Positions 52,948-62,060 of a stretch of DNA of 64,000 nucleotides are shown here, one piece after another. Below the pieces are notes generated by a model. It was not told the DNA's origin and did no database searches. It saw nothing but the letters and a program-made list of their open reading frames with translations. Source of the stretch: Falsiruegeria mediterranea M17 (GTDB taxonomy: Bacteria; Pseudomonadota; Alphaproteobacteria; Rhodobacterales; Rhodobacteraceae). Position 1 is the first letter of the stretch. Each line of letters opens with the position of its first letter. The DNA lies in NCBI RefSeq assembly GCF_900302455.1, contig NZ_ONZG01000002.1:469328-533327 (forward strand), read 5' to 3'. Both the position numbers and the translations under genes were made by a program.

Positions 52948-53116
52948 ATACAAGATTGAACAGATCAACACCGCCAAGATCAAGCCTCCGAAGATCGAAG
53001 CGCAGCTGACAGCTCTTGGCCAAGACGGCTGGGAGCTGGTCTCAGTAGTGCCGGATTTTGACGGCGAGCATATCCTGAAGGCCTTCTTGAAGCGTCGCAC
53101 TGGTGACAGCGCCTAA
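52940..53116 (+). CDS. DUF4177-like small protein
   Basis: 58 residues: MFEYKIEQINTAKIKPPKIE, then LTALGQDGWELVSVVPDFDG and ILKAFLKRRT. Matches DUF4177 (short beta-rich protein with the G-W-E-L-V turn). It overlaps virB11. Its presence inside a transfer operon, between B11 and B6, is not usual; role unknown. Confidence 0.7.
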   Translation: MFEYKIEQINTAKIKPPKIEAQLTALGQDGWELVSVVPDFDGEHILKAFLKRRTGDSA

Positions 53117-53136
53117 ATCCAAACGAGGAGGAACTG

Positions 53137-54135
53137 ATGGGCGTTGTCACCTGGATGGTTGAGACAACCGACAACTTTCTGGACGACGCGGCCCAAACCA
53201 CCTTTGGAAACGTCGCCGGTCAGCTGGGCGGCGTCATTGCCGTGGCTTCGACGCTCGCCGTGATCGGCGTCTTCCTCAACATGGTGTTTCAGTACAAATC
53301 CATGGATGGGCGGACTGCCTTCTGGTTCACCCTCAAGCTCATGCTGATCTCCATCTTTGCGATGAACTGGGTCCAATTCAACGCGGTGGCCAGCGCCCTG
53401 ATTGATGGCCTAGACCAACTTGCGGGCGGCATGGTGGCAGGGCTTGGCGGCGGCGGCGCAGGTGCATCCTACTTTGCCAAGGCCTTTGACGATCTTATCG
53501 AAGAATTTAGCAACTACCTGAACGCGGCCGGTGACAACATGCATTGGATGGCCGGAGCTCTCATCGGCGCGATCGGCGCATTCCTTCTGGGCGTAATCGG
53601 CGCGCTCTGCGGCCTAGTTCTGATCTTCGCTAAGATCATGCTGGCGTTCATGATCGGCATCGCCCCCATCATGATCGCGCTTTCGCTGTTTGATGTCAGC
53701 AAGGACTATTTCCACCGTTGGCTGTCCAGCACCGTATCCTACGCGCTCTACCCCCTCGTGATCGCAGGCGTGTTTTCCACCGTTGTCGGCATGTCACGCT
53801 CACTGATGACCGAGCTCGGCGATCCCTCTGGCGCGAGCAACATCGGCGCGCTGGTGCCCTTCTTCATGATGATGTTCCTCGCAGGCGGCATGATTGTCGC
53901 CACCCCACTGATCGTCCGCTCCATCTCAGGCAACTTCATGATGGCCGGACCACCAAGCATTCCCGGCCCTGGTGGGTTCGCAAAGGGCTTGATCGGAACC
54001 AAGGGCTCACGTGCGCGGGCAAGGTTTGGGACCAGGTCGAATGCTGAGATCGCCGGGGCCGGAATACGGCTAGCTAGTGGTGCAGGTGTTTCGATGGTTC
54101 AGAGAGTAGCGGAACGGACCAAGCGGTTGGAGTGA
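53137..54135 (+). CDS. virB6: VirB6/TrbL-like polytopic protein
   Basis: 332 residues with five to six membrane helices (VIAVASTLAVIGVFLNMVF; FTLKLMLISIFAMNW; GALIGAIGAFLLGVIGALCG; LIFAKIMLAFMIGIAPIMIA; LVPFFMMMFLAGGMIVATP) and a Gly-rich cytoplasmic tail. Last gene of the rightward transfer operon, an unusual place since B6 more often lies between B5 and B8. AGGAGG precedes the start. Confidence 0.88.
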   Translation: MGVVTWMVETTDNFLDDAAQTTFGNVAGQLGGVIAVASTLAVIGVFLNMVFQYKSMDGRTAFWFTLKLMLISIFAMNWVQFNAVASALIDGLDQLAGGMVAGLGGGGAGASYFAKAFDDLIEEFSNYLNAAGDNMHWMAGALIGAIGAFLLGVIGALCGLVLIFAKIMLAFMIGIAPIMIALSLFDVSKDYFHRWLSSTVSYALYPLVIAGVFSTVVGMSRSLMTELGDPSGASNIGALVPFFMMMFLAGGMIVATPLIVRSISGNFMMAGPPSIPGPGGFAKGLIGTKGSRARARFGTRSNAEIAGAGIRLASGAGVSMVQRVAERTKRLE

Positions 54136-54241
54136 ACCGCCCACTCCTACCGTTCGTCACGTGCTACCAATACCGCGGTGTGGCCCGTTATAGGAGACAT
54201 TCGCCGCGAGCACATAATGCTTAGGTTTGAGCTTCAACAAA

Positions 54242-55183
54242 TCAAAATCGCGACATGCCTGGCAGCGCCCAAAACAAGCTTTCAGCGGCGTCTTGGCTCC
54301 CCCAGAAAAACTCGCCACCGAGGCTTTCAAGTATCTGCCTGGCCCGCTCTTTGAAAAGCGCCTCCAACTCTTCGGCTCCCGCTTTGTTGGGGAAAAGCTG
54401 AGACGTCATCAATGGTCCCCACTTTCCGATCGCGGCCGGAGGCAAGCCAGAATTGAGTTCGGAAAGTCGGCGTTTGGGATCATTCGTCACGCCGATCTTC
54501 AGCGCGACCGATTTGTCCGAAAATGATCTTTTTCGTCCAAGCAGTGCATGGCTGTCGCCCTGGAATACCGACAAATAGACAAAGGTCTCGCCATCTTCAT
54601 AGGTTGAAGTCCGCTCTCCAAAGCTCCCCGGAAACGCGCGCGACGGCTTGAAAATCTCGGCGAAGGGCTTAACGGTCGTGCGCTCTTCAGAAACTGGTGT
54701 CTCTCCAAAAACGTCCACCTCACTCACACGGATCTTCAGCGCCTGCGCGATCTCGTCATCATCCAAGGCCGCGCCGTGGACGGCCAGAGCTTGACCAGCC
54801 TCCGCGCGGTAGGAATTGAACGCGATCCGGCTGATCATCATCTTTTCTTCGGCCCGCCAAGCGCGGCGGACGGGCATGGCATAGCTCCACTTGTCGTCCC
54901 AACCGGCCTCCCGCTTGCGGGCCATTCCAAGGTCAGAAGCTTTGTCGACGTCGCGGATCGGAGTGGCGTCTATCTGAACAAAGCCGAGAACGTAGGAGCG
55001 CAAAGCAGCCTCGGTCTCAGCACTGGACGCGCCGTAGATCATCAGCAGATCGCCATCATTCAACTGTTCAAGCTTGCGATTGCGGGCAGATTCCTGCGTC
55101 CAGCCGACATAACCGTCTTCTTCAGGGGAGAAGCCATAGAAGGAGCGCAGCCAGATTTGAGTTCCTTTGGGCAAATCAGACAT
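54242..55183 (-). CDS. PUA/EVE-like domain plus GIY-YIG nuclease
   Basis: 313 residues in two parts. N-terminal about 1-90: EVE/PUA-like fold (FSPEEDGYVGWTQES, LNDGDLLMIYGASS, YVLGFVQIDATPI), a modified-base reader in other systems. C-terminal about 195-300: GIY-YIG/T5orf172 nuclease (FVYLSVFQGDS, VALKIGVTNDPKRRLSELN, ELEALFKERARQILES, GGEFFWG). This suggests an endonuclease aimed at modified DNA. Fold calls are by eye. Last gene of the leftward defence-like operon. Confidence 0.65.
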   Translation of the reverse strand: MSDLPKGTQIWLRSFYGFSPEEDGYVGWTQESARNRKLEQLNDGDLLMIYGASSAETEAALRSYVLGFVQIDATPIRDVDKASDLGMARKREAGWDDKWSYAMPVRRAWRAEEKMMISRIAFNSYRAEAGQALAVHGAALDDDEIAQALKIRVSEVDVFGETPVSEERTTVKPFAEIFKPSRAFPGSFGERTSTYEDGETFVYLSVFQGDSHALLGRKRSFSDKSVALKIGVTNDPKRRLSELNSGLPPAAIGKWGPLMTSQLFPNKAGAEELEALFKERARQILESLGGEFFWGSQDAAESLFWALPGMSRF

Positions 55184-55216
55184 CAGTTCTCCTTAAACAG
55201 TTTGTTCAGGTTACTC

Positions 55217-55687
55217 TCAAACGGGCGCTTGGCGTTTCATCGACAGCCTCATTGGTTCGGCGACAGTTGCGTCAAGTTTGACCAGCCGACTAAGCGAGAT
55301 TGGTCGCTGACCGTTCTTTTGCATCTTGCCTGCCGCCTCCCAAGCCGAACCACCGGGGCCGTTATACACCGTGCGGATCGGGCCGCCTTTGGGTCTTTGC
55401 AGAACGATCAGGTGTTCTGGTTCATGGCGTATGGCCACGCTTTTTCCTTGGGTCAGTTTGATCTCGACATTACGGCCATCGGCAGCGGTCGCATCGTGGC
55501 CCAAGGTTGAAGCGGGATTGAGGTCCAGATCGAACATATAGGCCGCGACGACCTCACCGATGCTGCCGAGCAAGTGACCATCAAGGGTGAATTTGCGACC
55601 CGGGAAAATCCGTTCCAACCCATCCGACGCGGAATAGAGATCGTCGAGATGCTGCGCGACGCAGGTCCAATCTACATCCTCGCTCAT
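55217..55687 (-). CDS. DUF6998-like restriction-fold protein
   Basis: 156 residues from the ATG at 55687. HLLGSIGEVVAAYMFDL, GHDATAADGRNVEIKLTQG and EHLIVLQRPKGGP give the Glu, Asp and ExK spacing of a PD-(D/E)xK nuclease fold, as in the DUF6998 group. It lies between the HNH gene and the PUA-GIY-YIG gene. Likely part of the defence operon; could be an effector nuclease or only a structural relative. Confidence 0.6.
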   Translation of the reverse strand: MSEDVDWTCVAQHLDDLYSASDGLERIFPGRKFTLDGHLLGSIGEVVAAYMFDLDLNPASTLGHDATAADGRNVEIKLTQGKSVAIRHEPEHLIVLQRPKGGPIRTVYNGPGGSAWEAAGKMQKNGQRPISLSRLVKLDATVAEPMRLSMKRQAPV

Positions 55688-55802
55688 TCGGCAGCCTCGG
55701 GAGTGGTATAAGCCGGTCCTAAAGTGATCCGGTCGCAACGGATTGCACGGACACCAACTTGCGCCAAGACACGGCATTTTTCAGCGATTGATAGACCAAA
55801 AA

Positions 55803-56960
55803 TCATTGTTCGGGCCCTTCAATGCCCCGGACCACATTCAGCAGGCGTCTGAACTCGCCATCGTCGGATGCTTGTTTCCAGAAGTTGATAAAACGGCAAA
55901 CGATTTGCAGGTTGTCACGTTCATAGTGTCCGTTGCTGTCGATCCTATCGAGAGAAGGCAGCATGTTCTCATCTGAGTGCGCCCCGCGAAATTGCAGCGG
56001 TAAACCTGTGATGGCGCAACGGTCACCTTGGATTTGCAACAGGTCTTGCAGCAGCTTTTTCAGCTCTGCGTCGGACATGCGGAGCTCTTTGTTTTTGACT
56101 TTTGTCGGGATCAACTGGCCGTTCGAATTGAAAACTGTCTTGCCGACCGAGTAGTGCATATCCGCAATCGATTTGTCCCGAGCCCCGAGGTATCGCTCAC
56201 TGGCTTTGGCCCCGCCCGAGAGTTCGCCCTTCGCTTCCATCTTCAACAAGGTTGAAAACAGCCACAACAGGGAATGCGCATCGATAAGCCGAACGTTTTC
56301 CAATCCAGCCGCTTGCGCTATCGGCTCGCGAAGAGCATCCAGCAGGGCGTTAAACTCCGAATAGTTGGACCAAGTGCAGTTTCTCAGGGTTCGAAATTCC
56401 AATCCGATCTCTGCAAAGACACGGTCGAACCCGGTCGGCTGGATCGGCATGAACCGGCCCATGTCCTTGAGAAAGAAAAGGTAGGCCATCAAAGGATATT
56501 TCGCACCGGTCGCCTCGCTCAGCTGGTCAAAGACTTTTCCCTCCGGTCGGTCGCCTCTGTAGAGGTCAAACAGCAGCTGTTCGATCGACGCGAGGCCCGT
56601 TCCGGTTGTTGCAGCTTCAAGCAGAGTGCGGTGGTCCCGGTTCGCATGACCAAATCGGTTTTGCCAAAATACCATGTTGTTGGTGAGATCGCCATGGGTC
56701 GCCTGGATCTCAATGGCGTCGATGACCTTGGCGACAATATTGCCGGAACCAATCTGGTCCGGTGTCCAGTTGTCCGCTTGCAAACGTGACAGAGCGACAT
56801 CGCGGACCTTTGGCTTGTAGCTCTCCCACGCGGCAATCAGTCCCTCGTCGAAACGCGTGAAAGGCTGGTCATAGCGCGTGATGAGGTCCTGAAAGCGGGC
56901 AAAGGCACCGGGGAAGTCGATGCCGTCCGCTATGTTGGTTTGGTCGGTGTTATCACTCAC
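55803..56960 (-). CDS. HNH-endonuclease domain protein
   Basis: 385 residues from GTG 56960, which overlaps the AbiV stop. An N-terminal helical region of unknown fold is followed by a C-terminal HNH domain: GDRCAITGLPLQFRGAHSDE, MLPSLDRIDSNGHYERDNL and IVCRFINFWK, with the Asp/His/Asn triad. Large helical-plus-HNH proteins occur in anti-phage islands and beside type I restriction genes. Confidence 0.7.
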   Translation of the reverse strand: MSDNTDQTNIADGIDFPGAFARFQDLITRYDQPFTRFDEGLIAAWESYKPKVRDVALSRLQADNWTPDQIGSGNIVAKVIDAIEIQATHGDLTNNMVFWQNRFGHANRDHRTLLEAATTGTGLASIEQLLFDLYRGDRPEGKVFDQLSEATGAKYPLMAYLFFLKDMGRFMPIQPTGFDRVFAEIGLEFRTLRNCTWSNYSEFNALLDALREPIAQAAGLENVRLIDAHSLLWLFSTLLKMEAKGELSGGAKASERYLGARDKSIADMHYSVGKTVFNSNGQLIPTKVKNKELRMSDAELKKLLQDLLQIQGDRCAITGLPLQFRGAHSDENMLPSLDRIDSNGHYERDNLQIVCRFINFWKQASDDGEFRRLLNVVRGIEGPEQ

Positions 56961-57721
56961 AGATAAAGCTCCCCGATTTTGCGCACTTGCACAGCGAGGT
57001 TTTCCCATGAGGGGAGTGGCCGCGGCAAGGTCTCAACATAGGCCGCAAGTGGCCCATATGGCTTGTGGAAAGCCCCATCCCTTAGAATGTCGAACGACCG
57101 CTCAGCGACGACAATCCAATAAAGAGCACGCAGTTTGGTTCTCTCTTCCGGGTCAGAAGTGACGTGGTGATCCTCAATATCAACATACAGCCCACTCTGG
57201 CGCTCCATCTCCGCTTTGCCACTAGCTGCGGCAAGAAAGATCTTGTTCACCCAACGGGACTCGATGCGCAGTAGCAAGCGGTCGTCATCCGACAAACGAT
57301 CAATGCCCGGCATGAGTTGATCCACAAACATAGATCGCATCTCAGGAGGAACTGGCTTTTCAAGCAACTCTTCAAGGCTGTTGTTTCCAGAACCTCTTTC
57401 CTCGAAGTGTTGCCTCGTCGTAGCGTCCAGCGTTGGTAAAGAGAGGCCGTATTTTTGAAAAAGCGACGCGAACAATGAAAAACTCGCAATTTCTTGACGG
57501 AAGACGTGCCAGCTTGGTGAACCTTTTCCTCTCGGCTTATCCAATCCCAAAGAGAGGCGTTCGCCCTTTCCCGCTTCTTCAAAAGCAAGAATGGCAGTCG
57601 CCAGTGCTGTTCCGGGACTACCCTTTTCAACAAGTAGCTTCGCATCCGCCAAAAGCCTCTGGACATTCGCAACGATCGCGAGATGGCGTTCGTCTTTAGA
57701 AAAGTCGACGGTTACCGTCAT
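56957..57721 (-). CDS. AbiV-family abortive-infection protein
   Basis: 254 residues. The AbiV signature of a helix with a conserved A..FEEAGKG step is visible: NVQRLLADAKLLVEKGSPG, TALATAILAFEEAGKGERLS. AbiV stops phage growth in Lactococcus and homologues lie in many restriction islands. Start overlaps the stop of the HsdR-like fragment; stop overlaps the HNH start (GTGA), so these genes are translated as a unit. Confidence 0.75.
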   Translation of the reverse strand: MTVTVDFSKDERHLAIVANVQRLLADAKLLVEKGSPGTALATAILAFEEAGKGERLSLGLDKPRGKGSPSWHVFRQEIASFSLFASLFQKYGLSLPTLDATTRQHFEERGSGNNSLEELLEKPVPPEMRSMFVDQLMPGIDRLSDDDRLLLRIESRWVNKIFLAAASGKAEMERQSGLYVDIEDHHVTSDPEERTKLRALYWIVVAERSFDILRDGAFHKPYGPLAAYVETLPRPLPSWENLAVQVRKIGELYL

Positions 57722-58122
57722 TCCGCAGCCTCCGGGATGGGGGCGGCGGGGGTGAGGGCTTCGTGGAGCAGCGCGTTGATGAGGCGGGTGCGGGTGGTGC
57801 CCGCCGTGGTCACCCGCAGCATTTTGGCGTAAGTGATGGCCTGCTGGGTACAGCCTCCCACGACGTGATTGTTGTCTTTTGCTTCAACTATCGCGATCGG
57901 AATGTTGGGCTTTGCGAACAGCACATAGTCAGCGCGCTTGTTGTTGCCGCGGGCAACCATCTTGCCACGAACAATAATGCGCCTTGCCGTCAGGTGCCGC
58001 TCTTCCTCTATTTGCGTTTGGAGGTCCCAACCGCTGCCTTGTAAGGCTGGCGTAATAAATTTGCTGCGAATATCTTGCTCAGAAAGAGATTTTTTATCCA
58101 AACTACCAACACCCCCGTTCAA
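57718..58122 (-). pseudogene. HsdR N-terminal fragment joined to HsdS-like tail
   Basis: 134 residues. The first 100 or so match the N-terminal type I restriction HsdR segment: SLSEQDIRSKFITPALQGSG, RADYVLFAKPNIPIAIVEAK, then DNNHVVGGCTQQAITYAKML. HsdR should continue for several hundred residues with a motor domain. Instead the frame reads TRTRLINALLHEALTPAAP, which resembles the C-terminal tail of some HsdS subunits. An in-frame deletion that removed hsdR's body, hsdM and most of hsdS explains this. It may still be expressed. Confidence 0.65.
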
Positions 58123-58366
58123 AGAACTTTACGGGATACTGCGTCGAGGGCAATCTCATTCATTGTCGTGGCAAGCGGCGAACCTGATCAGACAAACTTC
58201 CAACCAACACCTACCGCTGCAGCGGTCACCCAAAGTCCATCATACCCTTTTTTCGCTTTCATAGGCCGCTGCTTGGCCGCCAACGCAGCTGGGGCCGGGA
58301 ATGGCCGATATCATCTTCAAGTGAACTCTTTTCGCATTCGCCGCGAAAGTCCGGTTCAACCGCCCT
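58123..58366. promoter_or_regulatory. promoter interval of the defence-like operon
   Basis: 244 bases between the end of virD4 and the start of the HsdR-like fragment, both leftward. No gene is visible. The promoter of the five-gene operon must lie here unless it is read from virD4; no strong box stands out. Confidence 0.4.
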
Positions 58367-60259
58367 TCATCCCTGTGTCGCGTCTTTCATAAATCTCTCC
58401 ACTCGATCTTTTCCTGCCTGATACTCATCCAAACTTGCCTTTTCGCCTGACACAGCACCCCTTTCTTCGTTTGCCAAACCGTCGATCTCTTCGCGCCGCT
58501 TCCCGCCGCCGTCAGAGCCCTCATTTGAAACTGCTCTCGGCACCTCAAGCGCTCCAATCTTAGCCTCCAGCGCCTTGATCTGCCCTTGCAGCCCGCGCAT
58601 CTGATCACCAGCTGACGGATATGGTAGATCGCCGGTCTGCTTGTCGAAGATTTGCTTAAAGAACCGGTCATCATAGTATTTGATGCGCTTGGCGCGCACG
58701 GGCATTTGCGCGTCAATTACCAGAACGATGTCATCAAGGTCCATGCGCCGCGCTTCATCCTCGGGCAGCAACGCAGTTTCTTCGGTCCGCTCGGACATGC
58801 TGCGCCCGGCAAATGGGTTGCGACCGACTGATCGTGAACGGGTCACGACGCGCTTGGTTGTTTTGCCGACGGCCTTGCTGAGTTCTTCGGTGGTCTTTTC
58901 ATCTGAAGGGGTCAGATAGAGCTTGATACCCGCGTTGCCCTGCAGGGCACGGCGGGCGTTTTCACCGTAGATTTCGTCCAGCGCCGGGATCGTCTGTGTG
59001 ACGATCGCGAGATTGGCCCGGTAAGATCGCAGGGTTTCGATGCTGTCTAGGACAATCGGCATTTTGCCCAGACGATTGAACTCATCGAGCATGATCATCA
59101 CTGGCCAGGGCTCGTCCTTGCCGGGTTCATGGTCTTGCAGCGAGGCCAGCAAGTCAGAGAAAAACAATCGGATCAGCGGAGCGAGCGGTTTCACCATGAG
59201 CGGTTCAACCACAAGATAGACCGAAAACGGCGTCTTTCGGATGTCGCGGAAATCGAAGTCTGACGTTGCGGTTGCGCGGTCGATTGCGGGGTTTGACCAT
59301 TGCTTGAGGCCCGAGGTCATGAGAAGCGACAGGTAGGAGGTCAGGGTATCGTTGTTGGTCGAGGCCATGCGCATGAAAATCAGCTTGGCGGCTGGATTGA
59401 CCACTTCGTCGGCGCGGCGGCGATATTCCTTCTGCTTGTCTCCGCCAGATGCGGTGATGCGGTAGATCTCGCCCAGGGTTGGCCGCTTACGCTCGAACGC
59501 CAAAAGCCCTGCCGCCACGAATAGATCGATACCGCCATCAAGGAGACCTTGGACCCGGTCGTTATCAGCTTGCAGGAACAATGAAGCCAAGAGCTGCAGC
59601 TCCATCTGCTGGCGGTCGACGTTGTCCAGTGCTGATATGCGTAGCAGAGGATTGTACCGGTGCGAGCGGCCGTCCTTCCAATCTGTGGGCGCGAACCGGA
59701 ACACCTTGTCACCCTGCGCGGCCCTGTGGCGCGCCGTCGCCTCGAAGTTCTCGCCCTTCACGTCCAGCACCACGGCACTGCCCTGATAGGTCAGAAGGTT
59801 CGGGATGACGAACCCAGTTGTCTTGCCACGTCCGGTCGGGGCCACGATTAAGGCATGGGGAAAAACCTTGGACATCACGAAAGGTCTGCGGCTCTTGGGC
59901 GTGCCCATTTTACCGAGAACAAAGCCGTGGCCGGGCTTGCCGAAAAAGCCGTTCCGTTTCATCTCGGAGATGTGCTGCCAGTGGGTTTCACCGAATTTGG
60001 TCAGCGCGTCGTTCATCAACACAGCGCTGAGCAAAACACCCGCGCAGGTGAATATCCCGACGATCAGGTGAACGATCTGCATATCGTCCGGCTGGGCTTC
60101 CCGAAAACCCACATAGCTGCGCGCCAGCATCAAGAAATCGATATCCGCCCCGACCCCGAACCAGCGGAACGTCAGAAAGGCCGACGCCAGGACATACCCA
60201 AGAACCGCGCCAAGAAGGGCAAAGCTCATGACGCCAAGTGCGATCCGCGCCTTACCCAT
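58367..60259 (-). CDS. virD4: VirD4/TraG coupling protein
   Basis: 630 residues. Two N-terminal membrane helices (VMSFALLGAVLGYVLASAF; LIVGIFTCAGVLLSAVLM), Walker A APTGRGKTTGFVIPNLL (about residue 140), Walker B WPVMIMLDEFNRLGKM (about 390). It brings the relaxase-DNA complex to the channel. Overlaps the relaxase stop by eight bases. Confidence 0.93.
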   Translation of the reverse strand: MGKARIALGVMSFALLGAVLGYVLASAFLTFRWFGVGADIDFLMLARSYVGFREAQPDDMQIVHLIVGIFTCAGVLLSAVLMNDALTKFGETHWQHISEMKRNGFFGKPGHGFVLGKMGTPKSRRPFVMSKVFPHALIVAPTGRGKTTGFVIPNLLTYQGSAVVLDVKGENFEATARHRAAQGDKVFRFAPTDWKDGRSHRYNPLLRISALDNVDRQQMELQLLASLFLQADNDRVQGLLDGGIDLFVAAGLLAFERKRPTLGEIYRITASGGDKQKEYRRRADEVVNPAAKLIFMRMASTNNDTLTSYLSLLMTSGLKQWSNPAIDRATATSDFDFRDIRKTPFSVYLVVEPLMVKPLAPLIRLFFSDLLASLQDHEPGKDEPWPVMIMLDEFNRLGKMPIVLDSIETLRSYRANLAIVTQTIPALDEIYGENARRALQGNAGIKLYLTPSDEKTTEELSKAVGKTTKRVVTRSRSVGRNPFAGRSMSERTEETALLPEDEARRMDLDDIVLVIDAQMPVRAKRIKYYDDRFFKQIFDKQTGDLPYPSAGDQMRGLQGQIKALEAKIGALEVPRAVSNEGSDGGGKRREEIDGLANEERGAVSGEKASLDEYQAGKDRVERFMKDATQG

Positions 60260-62060
60260 GCGTCACACCCTTCTCGCCGTCGGCATCGACATGCCGCTCG
60301 CGTTGAACATCAATTTCTTCATTGGCGATCTCGTCGAGGACATGTTCCATCGCCACACTGTTTGCCAGAGCGGCATCGCTCTGCAGATAGGCCTTGGCCG
60401 CATAGAGCCGGTCCAGGCGGTCTTCGATATGTTCCTCCAGCGCGGCCTCATCGCCAATCGCCAAGTCCGGGGCATGCTCTTCACCGGCCAGATCCTCCAG
60501 TTCGGCCCTCAAGGTCTCGCGCTCCAGATCGTTTCGGAATGGATCTGCGGTCGGATCATCTCTCAAACGGCTCAGGATGTCAGAGGTGGTCGGCGGCAAC
60601 CCGTCGACTATGGCTTCCTCCCGGTCGGCCTCCACCGCTCCACTGTCCTTAAGAACTTCAGCATCTGCCAACATACGGCCCAGATCACTGTGCACCTGGT
60701 CAAGACGGTCGATCGCTTTCTCAAGCTCGTCGGCGCGCGCCAAGTCAAAGCCTTCCTTGTCGGCAATCGCCTTCAGATCCTGTCCAAGCCATTGCCGTTC
60801 CAGCGCGGCATTGCCCGCGCCAATCTCGACGCGGCGCGTCACCTCTTGCGCGTCAATGCCGGTGCCTTTCAAAGCCTGCTGAAGACGTTCGGTAAGAGCC
60901 GTATCCCGCAATGCACTTTGGGCGTCGGCGCGTATATTCGCGGCAGAATAGATCCCACTCTTAGACGCATCTTCGAGCAAGGTGTGAGACTGCGTTCCCA
61001 TTGGGCTCAGATGTGACAGTGAACGATAGATGTCGTTCAGCTCATGCTCGAGCGCCGCGCGCCGCTCCACCGGGGCGTCCGCCACAATGCGTTCGGCTTG
61101 GTTGATCTTGTCGTGAAAGGCATCCACGACCTCATCAAACGAATGCTGTTCTTCGGCCATGCCATATACCCTTCCATCTGCTTCAATCGGTTTGCCCTGC
61201 GCCAAAAGCGTCGCGGCCTTGTCCAAGGCTGCTGCAATGTCATGCTGGTTCCCGCGCGAGGCCTCGGCCGCAAGGCCGCGATAAAGCCGCGCGTTCTGCG
61301 CCACGTCCGCCAAGGCGCGGTCTAGCTCGGGGCCCACGCGCTCGCGCTCGGTCAGCTTCTGGCCCTTGGCTTCCGCGCGACGCTGGTCTGCATCGCTTGG
61401 CCTCTTCGTCGTGATCCCACGCTCGAGTTTTCGTGTCGCCTCAAGGCGCAACCCATAGCGGTCCGACACCTCCACCATCGCTTCGCGAAAACTGTCGTAG
61501 TTGAAATGGTGCCCTTCTTTCAGAAAGAAGAATTCGCCGTCCTTGCTGCGACGGTTGAGAACGATGTGGGCGTGCGGGTGATCCCGGTCCTCATGCACGG
61601 CGGCGATGTAGTCAAAATGGCTGCCTTCGCCCTGAAAGAACCGCTCGCAAATCTCGCGCGTAATGTCGGCAACATCCTCGCCGCGCGTGCCAATTGGGAA
61701 GGCCATCAAAAGGTGCGAGGTATGTCCCAGCTTGGGATGAAACCCCTCATTCCATTGCGCTGAAAATCGGCGCGTGACCTGCTCGATCTCTTTGGCTGAC
61801 AAAACGCTTTGGCCGTCATAGGTGCCACGGCTGTCGATGATGAAGCTCGACTTGGTGGTCAGGTATTCCAGCTGGTTGCGCAGCTGAGTTTTGTTGTGTG
61901 TGCCGCCGTCGCGAATGGCTTTGAAGATCGCGGGGGAATGCCCCATGGCGGCGCGCGCCATCTGCTTGGCACGGGCGCGTGGAACGCTGCCGCGAATGCG
62001 GCTCCAGTCGCGATCAAAGAAGGCCTCCTGCGCGGCGGCAACGGCGCTATTCCGGGCCAT
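60252..62060 (-). CDS. VirD2-like relaxase
   Basis: 602 residues from the ATG at 62060, inside the end of mobC. N-terminal relaxase domain: KTQLRNQLEYLTTKSSFIID, IEQVTRRFSAQWNEGFHPKL and the metal-binding HEDRDHPHAHIVLNRR (HxH). A long helical C-terminal region follows. It nicks oriT and leads the strand into the recipient. Several Tyr are possible nucleophiles; I cannot choose one with confidence. Confidence 0.9.
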   Translation of the reverse strand: MARNSAVAAAQEAFFDRDWSRIRGSVPRARAKQMARAAMGHSPAIFKAIRDGGTHNKTQLRNQLEYLTTKSSFIIDSRGTYDGQSVLSAKEIEQVTRRFSAQWNEGFHPKLGHTSHLLMAFPIGTRGEDVADITREICERFFQGEGSHFDYIAAVHEDRDHPHAHIVLNRRSKDGEFFFLKEGHHFNYDSFREAMVEVSDRYGLRLEATRKLERGITTKRPSDADQRRAEAKGQKLTERERVGPELDRALADVAQNARLYRGLAAEASRGNQHDIAAALDKAATLLAQGKPIEADGRVYGMAEEQHSFDEVVDAFHDKINQAERIVADAPVERRAALEHELNDIYRSLSHLSPMGTQSHTLLEDASKSGIYSAANIRADAQSALRDTALTERLQQALKGTGIDAQEVTRRVEIGAGNAALERQWLGQDLKAIADKEGFDLARADELEKAIDRLDQVHSDLGRMLADAEVLKDSGAVEADREEAIVDGLPPTTSDILSRLRDDPTADPFRNDLERETLRAELEDLAGEEHAPDLAIGDEAALEEHIEDRLDRLYAAKAYLQSDAALANSVAMEHVLDEIANEEIDVQRERHVDADGEKGVTHG

